A stretch of 60,799 nucleotides of DNA from Luteolibacter rhizosphaerae (GTDB lineage Bacteria > Verrucomicrobiota > Verrucomicrobiia > Verrucomicrobiales > Akkermansiaceae): assembly GCF_025950095.1 (NCBI RefSeq), contig NZ_JAPDDR010000020.1, positions 1 through 60,799 on the forward strand. Direction: 5' to 3'. The notes under the pieces were generated by a model that did not search any database, was not told the DNA's origin, and worked only from the letters and a program-made list of their open reading frames with translations. The translations under genes and the position numbers were made by a program. This document shows positions 7,866 to 17,561 of the stretch, piece by piece. Numbering within the stretch: the first letter of the stretch is position 1; each line of letters opens with the position of its first letter.

Positions 7866-9353
7866 TCACTCGTATTTCCATTTCAACGCCCAAGGATCGG
7901 CCGTCTCCTTCTGTCCCGCCTTGAGCCGCTCTTTCATCGCCTCGAGTTGAGCGCGGTGTTGCGGGTCGTCTGCCAGATTCTTTGATTCGGCCGGGTCGGC
8001 CTTCAGATCGAAGAGTTCGAAGACAGGGCGCTGGATATAGGAACCGACCGTGCGCTTTCCATATGGCGCATCCAGCCCCTTCTTGTATTGCGCCTGCCAA
8101 GTCGATGCCGCCCACAGGTCGGAGGCAAAGGGATAGGGCAAGGGAGCGGCAATGTTCCAGATCAGCTTGAACTGCCGGTCGCGGATCGCGCGCATCGGGT
8201 AATACATCTGGATCTCGTGGAAGGTGTGCGATGCCAGGACCGAATCCCAGCCCTCCCCGTGCTCCTTGCCGAGCAGGTTTAACCACGACTTGCCGTGGTA
8301 ACGCTGGAACTTCGGGCCGGGGTTCTCGCCCTTCCCTAGCTTCGCCACCGGTAACAGCGTTTTCGGCGCCCGCTTCCCGGCATCGTAGCCCTCCGCCGCA
8401 TCCAGCAAGGCGGGCGTGATATCCGCGTGCGAGATCATGGCGTCATTGACCGCGCCGCCGTTCACGCCCGGCATCTTCACGACGAAAGGCACTTTCAGCC
8501 CGGCTTCATACACGGTCGTCTTCGCGCCGGGGAAGGCCATGCCGTGATCCGCCGTGAAGACGATCATCGTTTTCTCGTACTGCCCCGCCTCTTTCAGCGC
8601 CGCCACCAAGGCTCCGAGAGCCTTATCCGTGCGAGTGACACTCTGGTAGTATTGAGCCAGCTCCCTGCGGCACTCCGGCGTGTCCGGCAGGAAATCGGGC
8701 ACCGGGAGACTCGCCGGATCGTAGGTGACCTCCTCAATGCCCGGATAGGTCTGTCCTGTCGCGGGATTGCCGAAACGGTTCGGCTTCAATTCTTCCGGGG
8801 CGGTCGAGTCATCCTCCGCACCCCGATGCGGATCGTTGGTCCAAAAGCAGAGGAAAAAGGGCTGCTCCGTTTTCTCGTTGAAGAGCGGCTTGCAGGCCTC
8901 CACCCAGTCCGGCGTTTTATGCGGTCCCCTTGAAGCGATCCAGCGCTCGAAGCCGTATACCGATTCCGGTGCCACGTGCAGCTTGCCGATATGCGCGGTG
9001 CGATAGCCCAGCGACTTCAACTGCAGTGGCAGGCTGAGCGCCGAGCAGCTCTCGAAGGTCTCGAACTTGTGGTATTCATGCACATGGCCGTACTGCCCGT
9101 TCGCATGATTGTGCAGGCCGGTCAGGATCACCGAACGGCTCGCCGAGCAGGATGCGGTGGTGGCGAAGACCTCCGTGAACCGCGTGCCCTCCTTCGCGAG
9201 TTGGTCGAGATGCGGCGTCCGGATCAACGGCGATCCGTAGCAGCCCGCGATCGGACTCTGATCGTCCGTGACGAAGAGCACGATATTCGGCCGCGCCACC
9301 GCACTGGCGATGAATGCCGGGAAGAGGAGCAAGAAGCTGCGGAGAAGCATCAC
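7866..9353 (-). CDS. Secreted sulfatase (N-sulfoglucosamine sulfohydrolase-like)
   Basis: 495 residues with a signal peptide (1-20, ending AVA). Metal ligands FVTDDQ (Asp30, Asp31) and the sulfatase motif CSASR (Cys69, the residue oxidised to formylglycine) are intact, followed by a VILTG helix and a late TADHGMAFPGAK segment. The opening RPNIVLFVTDDQSPIAGCYG resembles heparan N-sulfatase-like S1 family members. It would remove sulfate from polysaccharides in the periplasm. It needs a formylglycine-generating enzyme, not present here. It ends 5 bp from the end of the epimerase gene (convergent). A DUF3472 secreted protein lies just upstream on the same strand. Confidence 0.9.
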   Translation of the reverse strand: MMLLRSFLLLFPAFIASAVARPNIVLFVTDDQSPIAGCYGSPLIRTPHLDQLAKEGTRFTEVFATTASCSASRSVILTGLHNHANGQYGHVHEYHKFETFESCSALSLPLQLKSLGYRTAHIGKLHVAPESVYGFERWIASRGPHKTPDWVEACKPLFNEKTEQPFFLCFWTNDPHRGAEDDSTAPEELKPNRFGNPATGQTYPGIEEVTYDPASLPVPDFLPDTPECRRELAQYYQSVTRTDKALGALVAALKEAGQYEKTMIVFTADHGMAFPGAKTTVYEAGLKVPFVVKMPGVNGGAVNDAMISHADITPALLDAAEGYDAGKRAPKTLLPVAKLGKGENPGPKFQRYHGKSWLNLLGKEHGEGWDSVLASHTFHEIQMYYPMRAIRDRQFKLIWNIAAPLPYPFASDLWAASTWQAQYKKGLDAPYGKRTVGSYIQRPVFELFDLKADPAESKNLADDPQHRAQLEAMKERLKAGQKETADPWALKWKYE

Positions 9354-9456
9354 CTGCTTACGGAAGAAGAGAGCAGTTCTATTGAAAGCCCACCGCGTCG
9401 AAGGCTTTTGGATCGCATCGCCCGATTTGTCCGCGCAAGGAGGTCAAACGGCATGA

Positions 9457-10716
9457 CTACTTCGGCAGCTTCTCCAGCTCCGCATCCGCCGGATGCTTCC
9501 CTTCCGGTCCGTTGAGCTCCATCTTCTCATAGGCCTTGGTCACCGCGGTCTTGTTGGTATCCTCCACGAAGCCGCCGTTGGCGAGGTAGAAGCGCTTGCC
9601 GATGGTTCCTGCGCTGCGGTCGAGGCGCTCCTCCTTGCCGTGACCGTCATGGGTGAAGGCGGCTTTGTTAAGAGGCAGCCATTTGCCGGAGTGCGTTTTG
9701 ATCCAGCCGTTGCCGAATTCACACACGCGGCGTTCCTGGCCGTTCTGGCCGCCGAAGTTCTCGTTGAAGGAGTAGAGGCCGTGCAGGTACTTCCCGTCCT
9801 TTGGCGCGCGGAAGGAGGAGACGAGTTCCCAATCCTTCTTCTTCGAATCGCGGAACCAGCCGGTGTAGATCGTCACATCGCCCTCCGCCTGTGCCCGCAT
9901 CAGGAAGTGCACCGTGTCACCGAGCTTCCATGGATAGACGAGGTGGCTGTGACCGCCAGTCCCCTCGTTGCCGAAGTCACCGGCATTGGTCTTCGGCCCC
10001 TTGGCCAGAAGCTTCACCCGGTTGTCATCATGAACCTTGCCGCGGTCGATGGCCTCATTGCCGGAATCCCAGACCGAGAAGATGATCCGCCGCTCGGTCG
10101 GGCTGTTCACCTGCATGCCGAAGTAACCGCGATGCCAGCCGGTCGCCATGTAGTAGCTCCACAGCGGTTCCGTCTTCGGGGTAACTTCGAGGTAAAACCA
10201 CTCCACCTCCTCCTTCGCTTGCGAAGGCACCTCGTAGCCGAGATGGATAGAGGCCGAATTGCGGCGCTCCACCTTCGAGAAGTGCGCCCCCTCCGAGGCC
10301 GGGCCATCGAGATTCAAGGAACGCAGGTCCGGCAACTTCCCTCTCCCTTCCAGCGTGAAGCGATAGTAGCCCGGCTCGGCGATCTTAACGGAGCCGAATG
10401 CAACCGACTCCCCCTCTTCCTTGCCATCCAGCTTCCATGACTGGGCCGGTTTCGCCTGCGAGGAGACGGTGAGCTTCAAAGTACCGCCTGCCTTCCCCAC
10501 CGTCGCCAGGGAAACGAGCAGCTTCCCCTTGTTCGCGATGTGACCGTACCAGGAAAGGCTCGTGTCCTTCTCCCACTGGGTCAGGTTACCATCCTTGGCC
10601 CGGTTCACCCCCTTGTTGGGATCCGGAGTGCTGTAGGCGGTGAAAGCAGGGATCTCCACCATCGCGGGAGCCAAGCCTGAACTCGCAAGAAGGAATACCA
10701 AAAGGCACTTTTTCAC
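9457..10716 (-). CDS. Secreted DUF3472/DUF5077 protein
   Basis: 419 residues from a GTG at 10716; signal peptide MKKCLLVFLLASSGLAPAM. Residues 25-140 resemble DUF5077 (IPAFTAYSTPDPNKGVN, beta sandwich). Residues 160-400 match DUF3472: WFYLEVTPKTEPLWSYYMATGWHRGYFGMQVNS, ERRIIFSVWDSG, GGHSHLVYPWKLGDTVHFLM, TGWFRDSKKKDWELVSSFRAP, ERRVCEFGNGW. Such proteins are exported and often sit beside sulfatases and glycoside hydrolases in Verrucomicrobia and Bacteroidetes; a carbohydrate-binding or carbohydrate-active role is the usual guess. The sulfatase lies about 100 bp downstream on the same strand, which supports a shared substrate. Confidence 0.85.
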   Translation of the reverse strand: MKKCLLVFLLASSGLAPAMVEIPAFTAYSTPDPNKGVNRAKDGNLTQWEKDTSLSWYGHIANKGKLLVSLATVGKAGGTLKLTVSSQAKPAQSWKLDGKEEGESVAFGSVKIAEPGYYRFTLEGRGKLPDLRSLNLDGPASEGAHFSKVERRNSASIHLGYEVPSQAKEEVEWFYLEVTPKTEPLWSYYMATGWHRGYFGMQVNSPTERRIIFSVWDSGNEAIDRGKVHDDNRVKLLAKGPKTNAGDFGNEGTGGHSHLVYPWKLGDTVHFLMRAQAEGDVTIYTGWFRDSKKKDWELVSSFRAPKDGKYLHGLYSFNENFGGQNGQERRVCEFGNGWIKTHSGKWLPLNKAAFTHDGHGKEERLDRSAGTIGKRFYLANGGFVEDTNKTAVTKAYEKMELNGPEGKHPADAELEKLPK

Positions 10717-10872
10717 GCCGGAGATTCGCTTTTACGCCATATCGGTCAATGCGAATCCACAGGCTACTGTTTTCCCGACTAACATATCTCCGCGAAAGAA
10801 TGGAATGCTTGAATGTTAGATAAGAACCCGCCATATGGCCCCCGCGTGACGCTGCCCAAGCATTTCAGCACC

Positions 10873-11358
10873 ATGAAGCGGCCGGTCTACTGGTTGCTCG
10901 CCGCTTTCCTTATCCCCACCGTGATCCTCTTCGCCGCGGGGAAGGTGAATACCTTGGAGGCCCAGATCTTCGTGGCCGTGCTGGCAGGAGGTGCCGCGCT
11001 GGTATCGATCCCCGCTCTCTTCCCGCGCCGCACCGGCATGTCCGTGGACCAGCACGGGATCACCCTTCACCGCCTGTTCTGGCGCAGCCAGTTGCGCTGG
11101 GAGCAGTTCCGGAATTTCTCCGTGGTGGATTTCGATGACACCGGCCTGGGTCTCACGCCGGCATGGGCCCGCTACGGAATCGGCTATCAGGTCCACGATG
11201 AACGCGAGCTGAAGGCTCCCGGCCTGCTAAAGCGCTTTCACCGCTTCTACGGCTGCCATGGTTCCCTGCCGCCGGTGGATGGCATGCGGGCGGAAGATCT
11301 GGCCCGCCTGCTGAATGCGGCGCTGCGCGACTATCGCTCCCGCTCGACGGAGGCGTGA
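10873..11358 (+). CDS. Small membrane protein with PH-like domain
   Basis: 161 residues starting at MKRPVYWLLAAF; the frame is open further upstream but that part is not membrane-like. Two hydrophobic segments (about 3-20 and 28-48) form a hairpin in the inner membrane, followed by a soluble part (MSVDQHGITLHRLFWRSQLRWEQFRNFSVVDF) resembling bacterial PH-like (bPH2) domains, which adopt this 'short hairpin then beta barrel' layout. Function unknown. Convergent with the efflux operon that ends at 11565. Confidence 0.7.
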   Translation: MKRPVYWLLAAFLIPTVILFAAGKVNTLEAQIFVAVLAGGAALVSIPALFPRRTGMSVDQHGITLHRLFWRSQLRWEQFRNFSVVDFDDTGLGLTPAWARYGIGYQVHDERELKAPGLLKRFHRFYGCHGSLPPVDGMRAEDLARLLNAALRDYRSRSTEA

Positions 11359-11429
11359 TTCCCAGTGGAACCACAGGCTCTTTGGGAGCGGGGCCTCCCC
11401 GTGAAAGGGTAAGGCTTACGATAAAGAAA

Positions 11430-11539
11430 AGGGCGGCCGGGAGGATCCGCAGCCCGGAAGCGGCAGCAGCGGCTCATCCCTCCCAGAAAGAGCCTGCACA
11501 TCTGCTTCTCCACAAGCTGCGGATCGTCGCGACCGCCCT
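11430..11539 (-). terminator. Long rod-like hairpin at the end of the RND efflux operon
   Basis: Perfect outer stem AGGGCGG/CCGCCCT (11430-11436 with 11533-11539), then perfect GATCCGCAGC/GCTGCGGATC (11444-11453 with 11516-11525), then GAAGC/GCTTC (11457-11461 with 11504-11508) and apical GGCTC/GAGCC (11471-11475 with 11490-11494). Read on the minus strand it starts 25 nt after the stop of the outer-membrane channel gene and is followed by TTTTCTTT; on the plus strand it is followed by CGTTTT. It can serve as a bidirectional terminator of the two convergent genes, but its 110-nt length is unusual. Confidence 0.65.
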
Positions 11540-11564
11540 CGTTTTGAAATCTTGTTAGCCGGGA

Positions 11565-12941
11565 TTACCAGCCGCCTCCGAGGGCCTTGTAAAGCCCAAT
11601 GGAGTTTACCGCACGCGCAAGGCGAAGTTGAATCAAAGCTTGGCGTGATTCAAACAGGTCTTGTTGTGCGGTGAGCACCTCGAAATAACTGTCGACCCCT
11701 TGGCGATAGCGGGCATCGGCGAGCTCGAAACGCTTCTGCTGGGCCGCGACCAAACTCTGATAGGCCTCGATCTGGCCGGCCAAGCCGGTGCGAGCGGCGA
11801 GACCATCGGCCACCTCGCGGAAGGCGGTTTGGATCGTCTTCTCGTAACTCGCGATCTCGATCTGCTTGCGCACTTGGGCCAAGTCGAGATTCGCCTTGTT
11901 CAGACCGCCATCGAAGATCGGCACGCTGACCTGCGGGCTGAAGGCCCAAGCGGAGGATCCGCTCTGGAACAAATCACCCAGGCTGCGGCTGGCCGTGCCG
12001 GCACTGCCGGTGAGCGTGATGCGCGGGAAGAAGGCGGCACGCGCGGCACCGATGTTCGCGTTTGCGCCCTTGAGCTGGTGCTCGGCTTCAAGAATGTCCG
12101 GACGGCGGCGCAACAAATCCGAGGAGACCCCGGCGCGGACTTCCGCCACCAGCGCGCCTTCCAGCGAACGGCCCTCCGGCAAGCTGCTCGGCACCGGAGC
12201 ACCGATCAGCACCGCCAAGGCATTGTTCGTTTCGGACACGCGCTGCCGGTAAGCGGCGAGCTGGGCCTTCGCGGTCTGCACCTGGATGTCCACCGAGCGC
12301 AGGTCCAGTTCGGACACATCGCCGGCATCGAAACGCTTCTGGGTCAGGTCGTAGGTTTCGCTCACCGCATCCAGCGTCTGCTGGGCGAGATTGATCTGCT
12401 CGATCGCCGCACGCTGGTTGAAGTAGGCATTCGCCACTTCCGCCACCAGGGAGATCTGCACGCCCACGCGGGCGGCATCGCTGGCGAAGTACTCCTGCAG
12501 CGCCGCATTGCTCTGGCTGCGCACACGGCCGAAGATATCCAGCTCGTAGGAGGTGACGCCCACCGACACCTCGTAGGCGCGGGACTCGATCGCCGTGCCG
12601 GTGCCGAGGGCACCCGGCTGGCGGCTGCGGGAACCGCCCGCCCCCACGTTCACGGTGGGGAAGAGCGCGCTGCGGGTGATACCATACTGGGCACGGGTCG
12701 CCTCGACATTCAGCGCCGCCACCCGCAGGTCACGGTTGTTGTCGATCGCCATCTTGACCAGCCGCTTGAGCCGCGGGTCGGAGATGAACTTGTTCCATGC
12801 GATGTCCGCGGAAACGCTGCCTCCGGAATTACCCGGGTAGTTTTCAGGAACGGGTGAGTTTACGCCTTCGAGTTTCGGCTCGAGGTTGCAGGAACCCAGC
12901 AGGACGGGGAATGTCAGTGCAATGAGATGCGGCTTACGCAT
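11565..12941 (-). CDS. RND efflux outer-membrane channel lipoprotein (OprM/NodT family)
   Basis: 458 residues, lipobox VLLGSC (Cys18). It shows the two tandem halves of TolC-type channels (ADIAWNKFISDPRLKRLVKMAIDNNRDLRVAALNVEATRAQYG and the later ELDLRSVDIQVQTAKAQLAAYRQRVSETNNALAVLIG) and the usual RRPDILEAEHQLKGANANIGAARAAFFP segment. It forms the trimeric outer-membrane duct of a tripartite pump. Third gene of the operon; its ATG lies inside the end of the pump gene (8-bp overlap), so translation is coupled. Confidence 0.95.
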   Translation of the reverse strand: MRKPHLIALTFPVLLGSCNLEPKLEGVNSPVPENYPGNSGGSVSADIAWNKFISDPRLKRLVKMAIDNNRDLRVAALNVEATRAQYGITRSALFPTVNVGAGGSRSRQPGALGTGTAIESRAYEVSVGVTSYELDIFGRVRSQSNAALQEYFASDAARVGVQISLVAEVANAYFNQRAAIEQINLAQQTLDAVSETYDLTQKRFDAGDVSELDLRSVDIQVQTAKAQLAAYRQRVSETNNALAVLIGAPVPSSLPEGRSLEGALVAEVRAGVSSDLLRRRPDILEAEHQLKGANANIGAARAAFFPRITLTGSAGTASRSLGDLFQSGSSAWAFSPQVSVPIFDGGLNKANLDLAQVRKQIEIASYEKTIQTAFREVADGLAARTGLAGQIEAYQSLVAAQQKRFELADARYRQGVDSYFEVLTAQQDLFESRQALIQLRLARAVNSIGLYKALGGGW

Positions 12942-15900
12942 GATTGAGGTCTCCGGTTAGAGGCTGGGAGGGTTTTTCCGATTCCGGATTTTTAGCAGGA
13001 CTGAATCGATTCACGATGCTGCGAACAACGACGTAAAACACGGGCACCAGGAAGATCGCGAGGACCGTGCCCGAGATCATGCCGCCTGCAACCCCCGTGC
13101 CAATCGCATTCTGACTGGCGGAGCCCGCGCCGCTGCTGATCACCAGCGGCACCACGCCGAGCACGAAGGCCATCGAGGTCATCAAAATCGGACGGAGGCG
13201 CAGTTTCACCGCTTCCAAGGTGGCTTCGATCAAGCCCTTGCCCGCCTTTTCCAAATCCATCGCGAACTCGATGATCAGGATGGCGTTCTTGGTCGAGAGA
13301 CCCACCGTGGTGAGCAGACCCACCTTGAAATACACGTCGTTTGGCAGGTCGCGGAAGGACACAGCGGCGAGTGCCCCGATGATCCCGAGCGGGACCACCA
13401 TCATCACCGCCACCGGGATGGACCAGCTTTCATAAAGGGCGGCGAGACAGAGGAACACGATCAAGACCGAGACGCCGTAGAGCATGGGGGCCTGGTTGCC
13501 GGAGATCTTTTCCTCCAGCGACTGGCCGGACCATTCGAAGCCGAGACCTTCCGGCAATTGCTTGGCCAAGCTTTCCATCTCCGCCATCGCCTCACCCGAG
13601 CTGCGGCCCGGCTTGGCCGCGCCCTTGATGTTCACCGCCGGCACCCCGTTGTAGCGCTGGAGCTGGGGCGAACCGAAGGACCACTCGGTCCGGGTCACGG
13701 ACGAAAGCGGCACCATCTTGCCCTCCTTGTTCCGCAGCCAGATCTTACCGAGGTCCTCCGGCGTCATGCGGAAGGGCGCATCGAGCTGCACGATCACGCG
13801 CTGCACGCGGGCACCGTTCACGAAGTTGTTCACGTAAGCCGAACCGAAGGCGGTCTGCATCGTGGTATTGATGTCCGCGAGCGAGACACCGAGCGCACTG
13901 GCCTTGTCCTGGTCGAGCTCGATCTTGATCTGAGCGGTGTCGTTCAGGCCTTCCGGACGCACGCCGGTGAGCACACCGTTGGGATCCGCCGCATTCGCGC
14001 CGGCCAGACCGAGAAGTTGGTCACGCGCCGCCATCAGCTTCTCGTGACCCACGCCGCCATTATCCTGCAGCCAGAAGTCGAAGCCGGACGAAGTGCCGAG
14101 TTCCGCGATGGCCGGCGGGTTGATCGGGAAGACGAAGGCGTCCTTGATCCCGCTGAGGCCGCCGATGGCCCGCTTGATGATTTCCTGCACACGGTGCTCC
14201 GCCCCCTCGCGGTCCTCCCACGGCTTCAAGCGGATGAAGGCGAGGCCGGAGTTCTGGGCCTTACCCGTGAAGCTGAAGCCCGCCACCGTGAAGTAGTGTT
14301 CGATCTCCGGCTGCTTCGCAAAGTACTCCTCCATCTTCACCAGCGCCTCGCCGGTGCGCTCGTCGGTCGCGCCGTCCGGCAGGGTCACCAGCGTCAGGAA
14401 GTAGCCTTGGTCTTCTTCCGGCAGGAAGGAGGACGGCATCTTCTGATAGAGGTGGGTCACGCCGAAGCACACGATCACCAGCGCGAGCAGGCCGGCCCAA
14501 GTGTGGCGCAGCGTGGCGCCCACGATTCCCTGATACTTGTTGGTGGTGGCGTCGAAGGCGCGGTTGAACCAGCCGAAGGGTCCGCGCTTGGCCACGTGGT
14601 GACCGGCGTCCACCTGCTTCAGCAGGGTGCCGCAGAGCGCCGGGGTCAGCGACATCGCGAGGAACACCGAGAAGATCATACACGACACCATCGACATGGT
14701 GAACTGGCGGTAGATCGTGCCCACCGAGCCACCGAAGAAGGCCATCGGGATGAATACCGCGGTCAGCACCAGGGTGATACCGATCAGCGCGCCGGTGATC
14801 TGGCTCATCGCCTTGCGGGTGGCTTCCTTCGCCGGAAGCCCCTCCTCGCTCATGATGCGCTCCACGTTTTCCACCACCACGATGGCGTCGTCCACGAGGA
14901 TACCGATGGCCAGCACCATGCCGAACATGGTCAGCACGTTGATCGAGAAACCGAAGGCCGCCATCAAGCCGCAGGTGCCTAGTAGCGCCACCGGCACCAC
15001 CAGCGTGGGAATCAGCGTGGCGCGGAAATTCTGCAGGAAGAGATACATCACCAGGAACACCAGGATGATGGCTTCCACCAGGGTCTTGATCACCTCCTGC
15101 ACCGAGATCTTCACGAAGGTGGAGGTATCCAGCGGATAGATCACCTTCACACCCGGCGGGAAGAAGGCCTGCAGGCGCTCCACTTCCTTGCGCACACCCT
15201 CGGCAGTATCCATCGCATTCGCGGTGGGCGAGAGCTTCACGGCGGCAGCCGCGGTGGGCTTGCCATCGATACGGGCCTTGATCGAGTAATCCTGGCCGCC
15301 GAGTTCCACACGGGCGACATCGCGCAGATAGACGCGCGAGCCGTCGGTATTCACGCGCAGCACGATGTTCCTGAACTCCTCCGCTTCGCGCAGGGTCGAG
15401 CGGCCTTGCAAAATGATGTTGAGCTGCTGTCCGGGAGCGGCGGGAAGCTGGCCGATCTGGCCCACCGGCACCTGCGTGTTCTGAGCCTGGATCGCCGCAT
15501 TCACATCGCCCGGGGTCATGCCGTAGCTCACGAGCTTGTCGGGATCGAGCCACACGCGCATGGCGTACTGCGTGCCGAACTGCACCACTTCACCCACGCC
15601 CTGCACGCGGCGCAGCGGGTCGAGCACGCTGGCAGCCATGTAGTTGCCCAGCTGGATCGCATCCATGCTGCCATCGTCCGTGGTCAGCGCGATGAACATG
15701 GCGAAGTTACGCGTCGCCTTCGCCACCACCACACCCTGCTGCTGCACGGTGGAAGGCAGGCTCGGCGTGGCGAGCTGCACCTTGTTCTGCACCTGCACCT
15801 GCGCCACATCGGGATCGGTGCCGGGCTTGAAGTAGAGCGTGATCGTCGCGGAGCCGTTCGCATCGCTCGCGGACGTCATATACAGCAGGTTGTCGATCCC

Positions 15901-16110
15901 GTTGAGGTTCTGCTCGATCACCGAGGTCACGGTATCGGTCAGGGTCTCGGCGGAGGCACCGGCATAGTTCGCGGTGATGGAGATCGACGGCGGTGCGACC
16001 GCCGGATACTGCGCCACCGGGAGCTGGGTGATCGAGATGATCCCCAGCAGGGAGATCAGGATGGAAACCACCCAGGCGAATACGGGGCGGTCGATGAAGA
16101 ATTGGGCCAT
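12934..16110 (-). CDS. RND multidrug efflux pump, inner-membrane subunit (AcrB/MexB, HAE1 type)
   Basis: 1058 residues, full length for the HAE1 family. The N-terminus FFIDRPVFAWVVSILISLLG is the usual first membrane segment. The proton-relay pair in TM4 is intact (GILVDDAIVVVENV, Asp407 and Asp408, the same numbering as AcrB) and the TM10 lysine is in LSTKNAILIIEFA. The porter domains carry the expected NINTTMQTAF-type and GRSSGEAM segments. It exports hydrophobic or amphiphilic compounds from the inner membrane and periplasm. It sits between the adaptor (75 bp upstream) and the channel. Confidence 0.96.
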   Translation of the reverse strand: MAQFFIDRPVFAWVVSILISLLGIISITQLPVAQYPAVAPPSISITANYAGASAETLTDTVTSVIEQNLNGIDNLLYMTSASDANGSATITLYFKPGTDPDVAQVQVQNKVQLATPSLPSTVQQQGVVVAKATRNFAMFIALTTDDGSMDAIQLGNYMAASVLDPLRRVQGVGEVVQFGTQYAMRVWLDPDKLVSYGMTPGDVNAAIQAQNTQVPVGQIGQLPAAPGQQLNIILQGRSTLREAEEFRNIVLRVNTDGSRVYLRDVARVELGGQDYSIKARIDGKPTAAAAVKLSPTANAMDTAEGVRKEVERLQAFFPPGVKVIYPLDTSTFVKISVQEVIKTLVEAIILVFLVMYLFLQNFRATLIPTLVVPVALLGTCGLMAAFGFSINVLTMFGMVLAIGILVDDAIVVVENVERIMSEEGLPAKEATRKAMSQITGALIGITLVLTAVFIPMAFFGGSVGTIYRQFTMSMVSCMIFSVFLAMSLTPALCGTLLKQVDAGHHVAKRGPFGWFNRAFDATTNKYQGIVGATLRHTWAGLLALVIVCFGVTHLYQKMPSSFLPEEDQGYFLTLVTLPDGATDERTGEALVKMEEYFAKQPEIEHYFTVAGFSFTGKAQNSGLAFIRLKPWEDREGAEHRVQEIIKRAIGGLSGIKDAFVFPINPPAIAELGTSSGFDFWLQDNGGVGHEKLMAARDQLLGLAGANAADPNGVLTGVRPEGLNDTAQIKIELDQDKASALGVSLADINTTMQTAFGSAYVNNFVNGARVQRVIVQLDAPFRMTPEDLGKIWLRNKEGKMVPLSSVTRTEWSFGSPQLQRYNGVPAVNIKGAAKPGRSSGEAMAEMESLAKQLPEGLGFEWSGQSLEEKISGNQAPMLYGVSVLIVFLCLAALYESWSIPVAVMMVVPLGIIGALAAVSFRDLPNDVYFKVGLLTTVGLSTKNAILIIEFAMDLEKAGKGLIEATLEAVKLRLRPILMTSMAFVLGVVPLVISSGAGSASQNAIGTGVAGGMISGTVLAIFLVPVFYVVVRSIVNRFSPAKNPESEKPSQPLTGDLNHA

Positions 16111-16185
16111 TGCGGGATGCGTCTGGAGACTGAATGAATGGACGGAGGGATAGCGGGTCAGGCCTTGCGCAGGCTTGGACCGCGA

Positions 16186-17361
16186 TCAGCCCTTCTTGCC
16201 GTCCTGGGCTTCGGCTTGGCTGGTTGCCGCCTTGGCCGGTTGGAAGGGCTCGGGAACCACCGGCGCACCGGGGCGGGCCTTGAGCAGGCCTTCCACGATG
16301 ACCTTCTCGCCGGCCTTGAGACCGGAGGTGACGACCCACTTGTCGCCCACCGCATTGTCCGTCTGGATCATGCGGATCTGCGCGTGGTTCGATTCGTCGA
16401 TCACCATCACGCTGCCACCGCCGCCCTGAGTGCGGGTCACGGTGCGCTGCGGCACGGTCACGACATTCTCCTTCACCGCCTGCACCACCCGCACGCGGGC
16501 GAACATGCCGGGAAGCAGGATCTTCTCGGGATTCGGGAACTCGGCACGGAGCGTGACCATGCCCGTGGTGGGATCCACCACCGCCTCGGAGAAGAGAATC
16601 TTGCCGGACTGAGAGTACTCGGTGCCATCTTCAAGCAGCAGCTTGGCGGCAGTCTTGCCTTGCTCGGCTTGGATCTCGCCGGACTTCATCGCCCGCTGTA
16701 GTGCCAGCAGGTCGGCACTGGATTGGGTGAAGTCGAAGTAGATCGGATCAAGCTGCTGGATCACCGCCATCAGCGTGGTTTCGCCCTCCCCTACCAGGGC
16801 ACCTTCCGTCACCTGCGCCCGGCCCACGCGGCCCGAGATCGGGGCGGTCACCGTGGCGTAGCCCAGATTCAGCTCGGCGGTCTTCAGCGCGGCAGCGGCG
16901 GCCTTGAGTTCCGCCTCGGCCACCTTCACGGCGGATTCGGCATTGTCATAGGCCTGCTTGCTGACCGCGTTCGAGGTCACCAGTTCCTTATAGCGGTCGA
17001 GCTGGGTCTGGTTTTGGTGAAGGGTCGCCTCGGCCCGGGCCAGAGCCGCGGCGGCATTCTCCTTCACTGCCTCCAGCGGGGCGGGATCGATCTTGAAAAG
17101 CACGTCGCCCGCCTTCACGTCGGCACCTTCCTGGAAGGTCTTTTCCAGCAGGATGCCGCCGACACGGGCGCGGACCTCTGCCAAGCGCACCGGATCGATA
17201 CGGCCGGGAAGCTGGCGGGTGATGCTCACGGTCTCCGTGGCTGCCGACACGAAGGTGACCGCGGCGGGCGGCATCTGCGGCGGGCCACCGGCGGCTTGCT
17301 TCTTTTGGCAAGCGGGCAGGAGCAGGAGCGAAGTCAGGGGCAGGAAGTAAAGCGGGCGCAT
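16186..17361 (-). CDS. RND efflux periplasmic adaptor lipoprotein (AcrA/MexA type)
   Basis: 391 residues from the Met that opens a lipoprotein signal (MRPLYFLPLTSLLLLPAC, Cys18); longer frames upstream lack signal character. The adaptor order is clear: beta barrel start (VSITRQLPGRIDPVRLAEVRARVGG), half lipoyl domain (FKIDPAPLEAVKENAAA), coiled-coil hairpin (ARAEATLHQNQTQLDRYKELV ... VKVAEAELKAAAAALKTAELNL), second lipoyl half (YATVTAPISGRVG), membrane-proximal domain. It bridges pump and channel. First gene of the operon, with about 195 nt of leader if the promoter at 17562-17589 is used. Confidence 0.95.
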   Translation of the reverse strand: MRPLYFLPLTSLLLLPACQKKQAAGGPPQMPPAAVTFVSAATETVSITRQLPGRIDPVRLAEVRARVGGILLEKTFQEGADVKAGDVLFKIDPAPLEAVKENAAAALARAEATLHQNQTQLDRYKELVTSNAVSKQAYDNAESAVKVAEAELKAAAAALKTAELNLGYATVTAPISGRVGRAQVTEGALVGEGETTLMAVIQQLDPIYFDFTQSSADLLALQRAMKSGEIQAEQGKTAAKLLLEDGTEYSQSGKILFSEAVVDPTTGMVTLRAEFPNPEKILLPGMFARVRVVQAVKENVVTVPQRTVTRTQGGGGSVMVIDESNHAQIRMIQTDNAVGDKWVVTSGLKAGEKVIVEGLLKARPGAPVVPEPFQPAKAATSQAEAQDGKKG

Positions 17362-17561
17362 GGCGGTGAAAGAGGAAGGATTCAAATGAACAGGAAGAAG
17401 GCAGTCGGACCGGGGGCGGGGGCTACCGCCTGTCGTGGGTTTCATCTGCGTCCATCATGGTCATCTGGAAATCGGGGAAAGCGTGTGAGGACAGGTCGCC
17501 TCGGTTTTTCTGGTCCGCCTGCTGAAAAATCAGATGCGGAGCGGTGGACTTGGCTCTAGGT

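Noticed and set aside
11444..11475. CCCGGAAGCGGCAGCAG looked like the conserved tip of signal recognition particle RNA
   Set aside because: The 5' side lacks the required UCAGG strand and the pairing around GGAA does not fit; the sequence is better explained by the long hairpin.
13558..14982. Long His/Arg-rich plus-strand frame inside the RND pump gene, and similar ones opposite guaA and valS
   Set aside because: Antisense frames caused by GC-rich third positions; the minus-strand products are complete, known enzymes or pumps.
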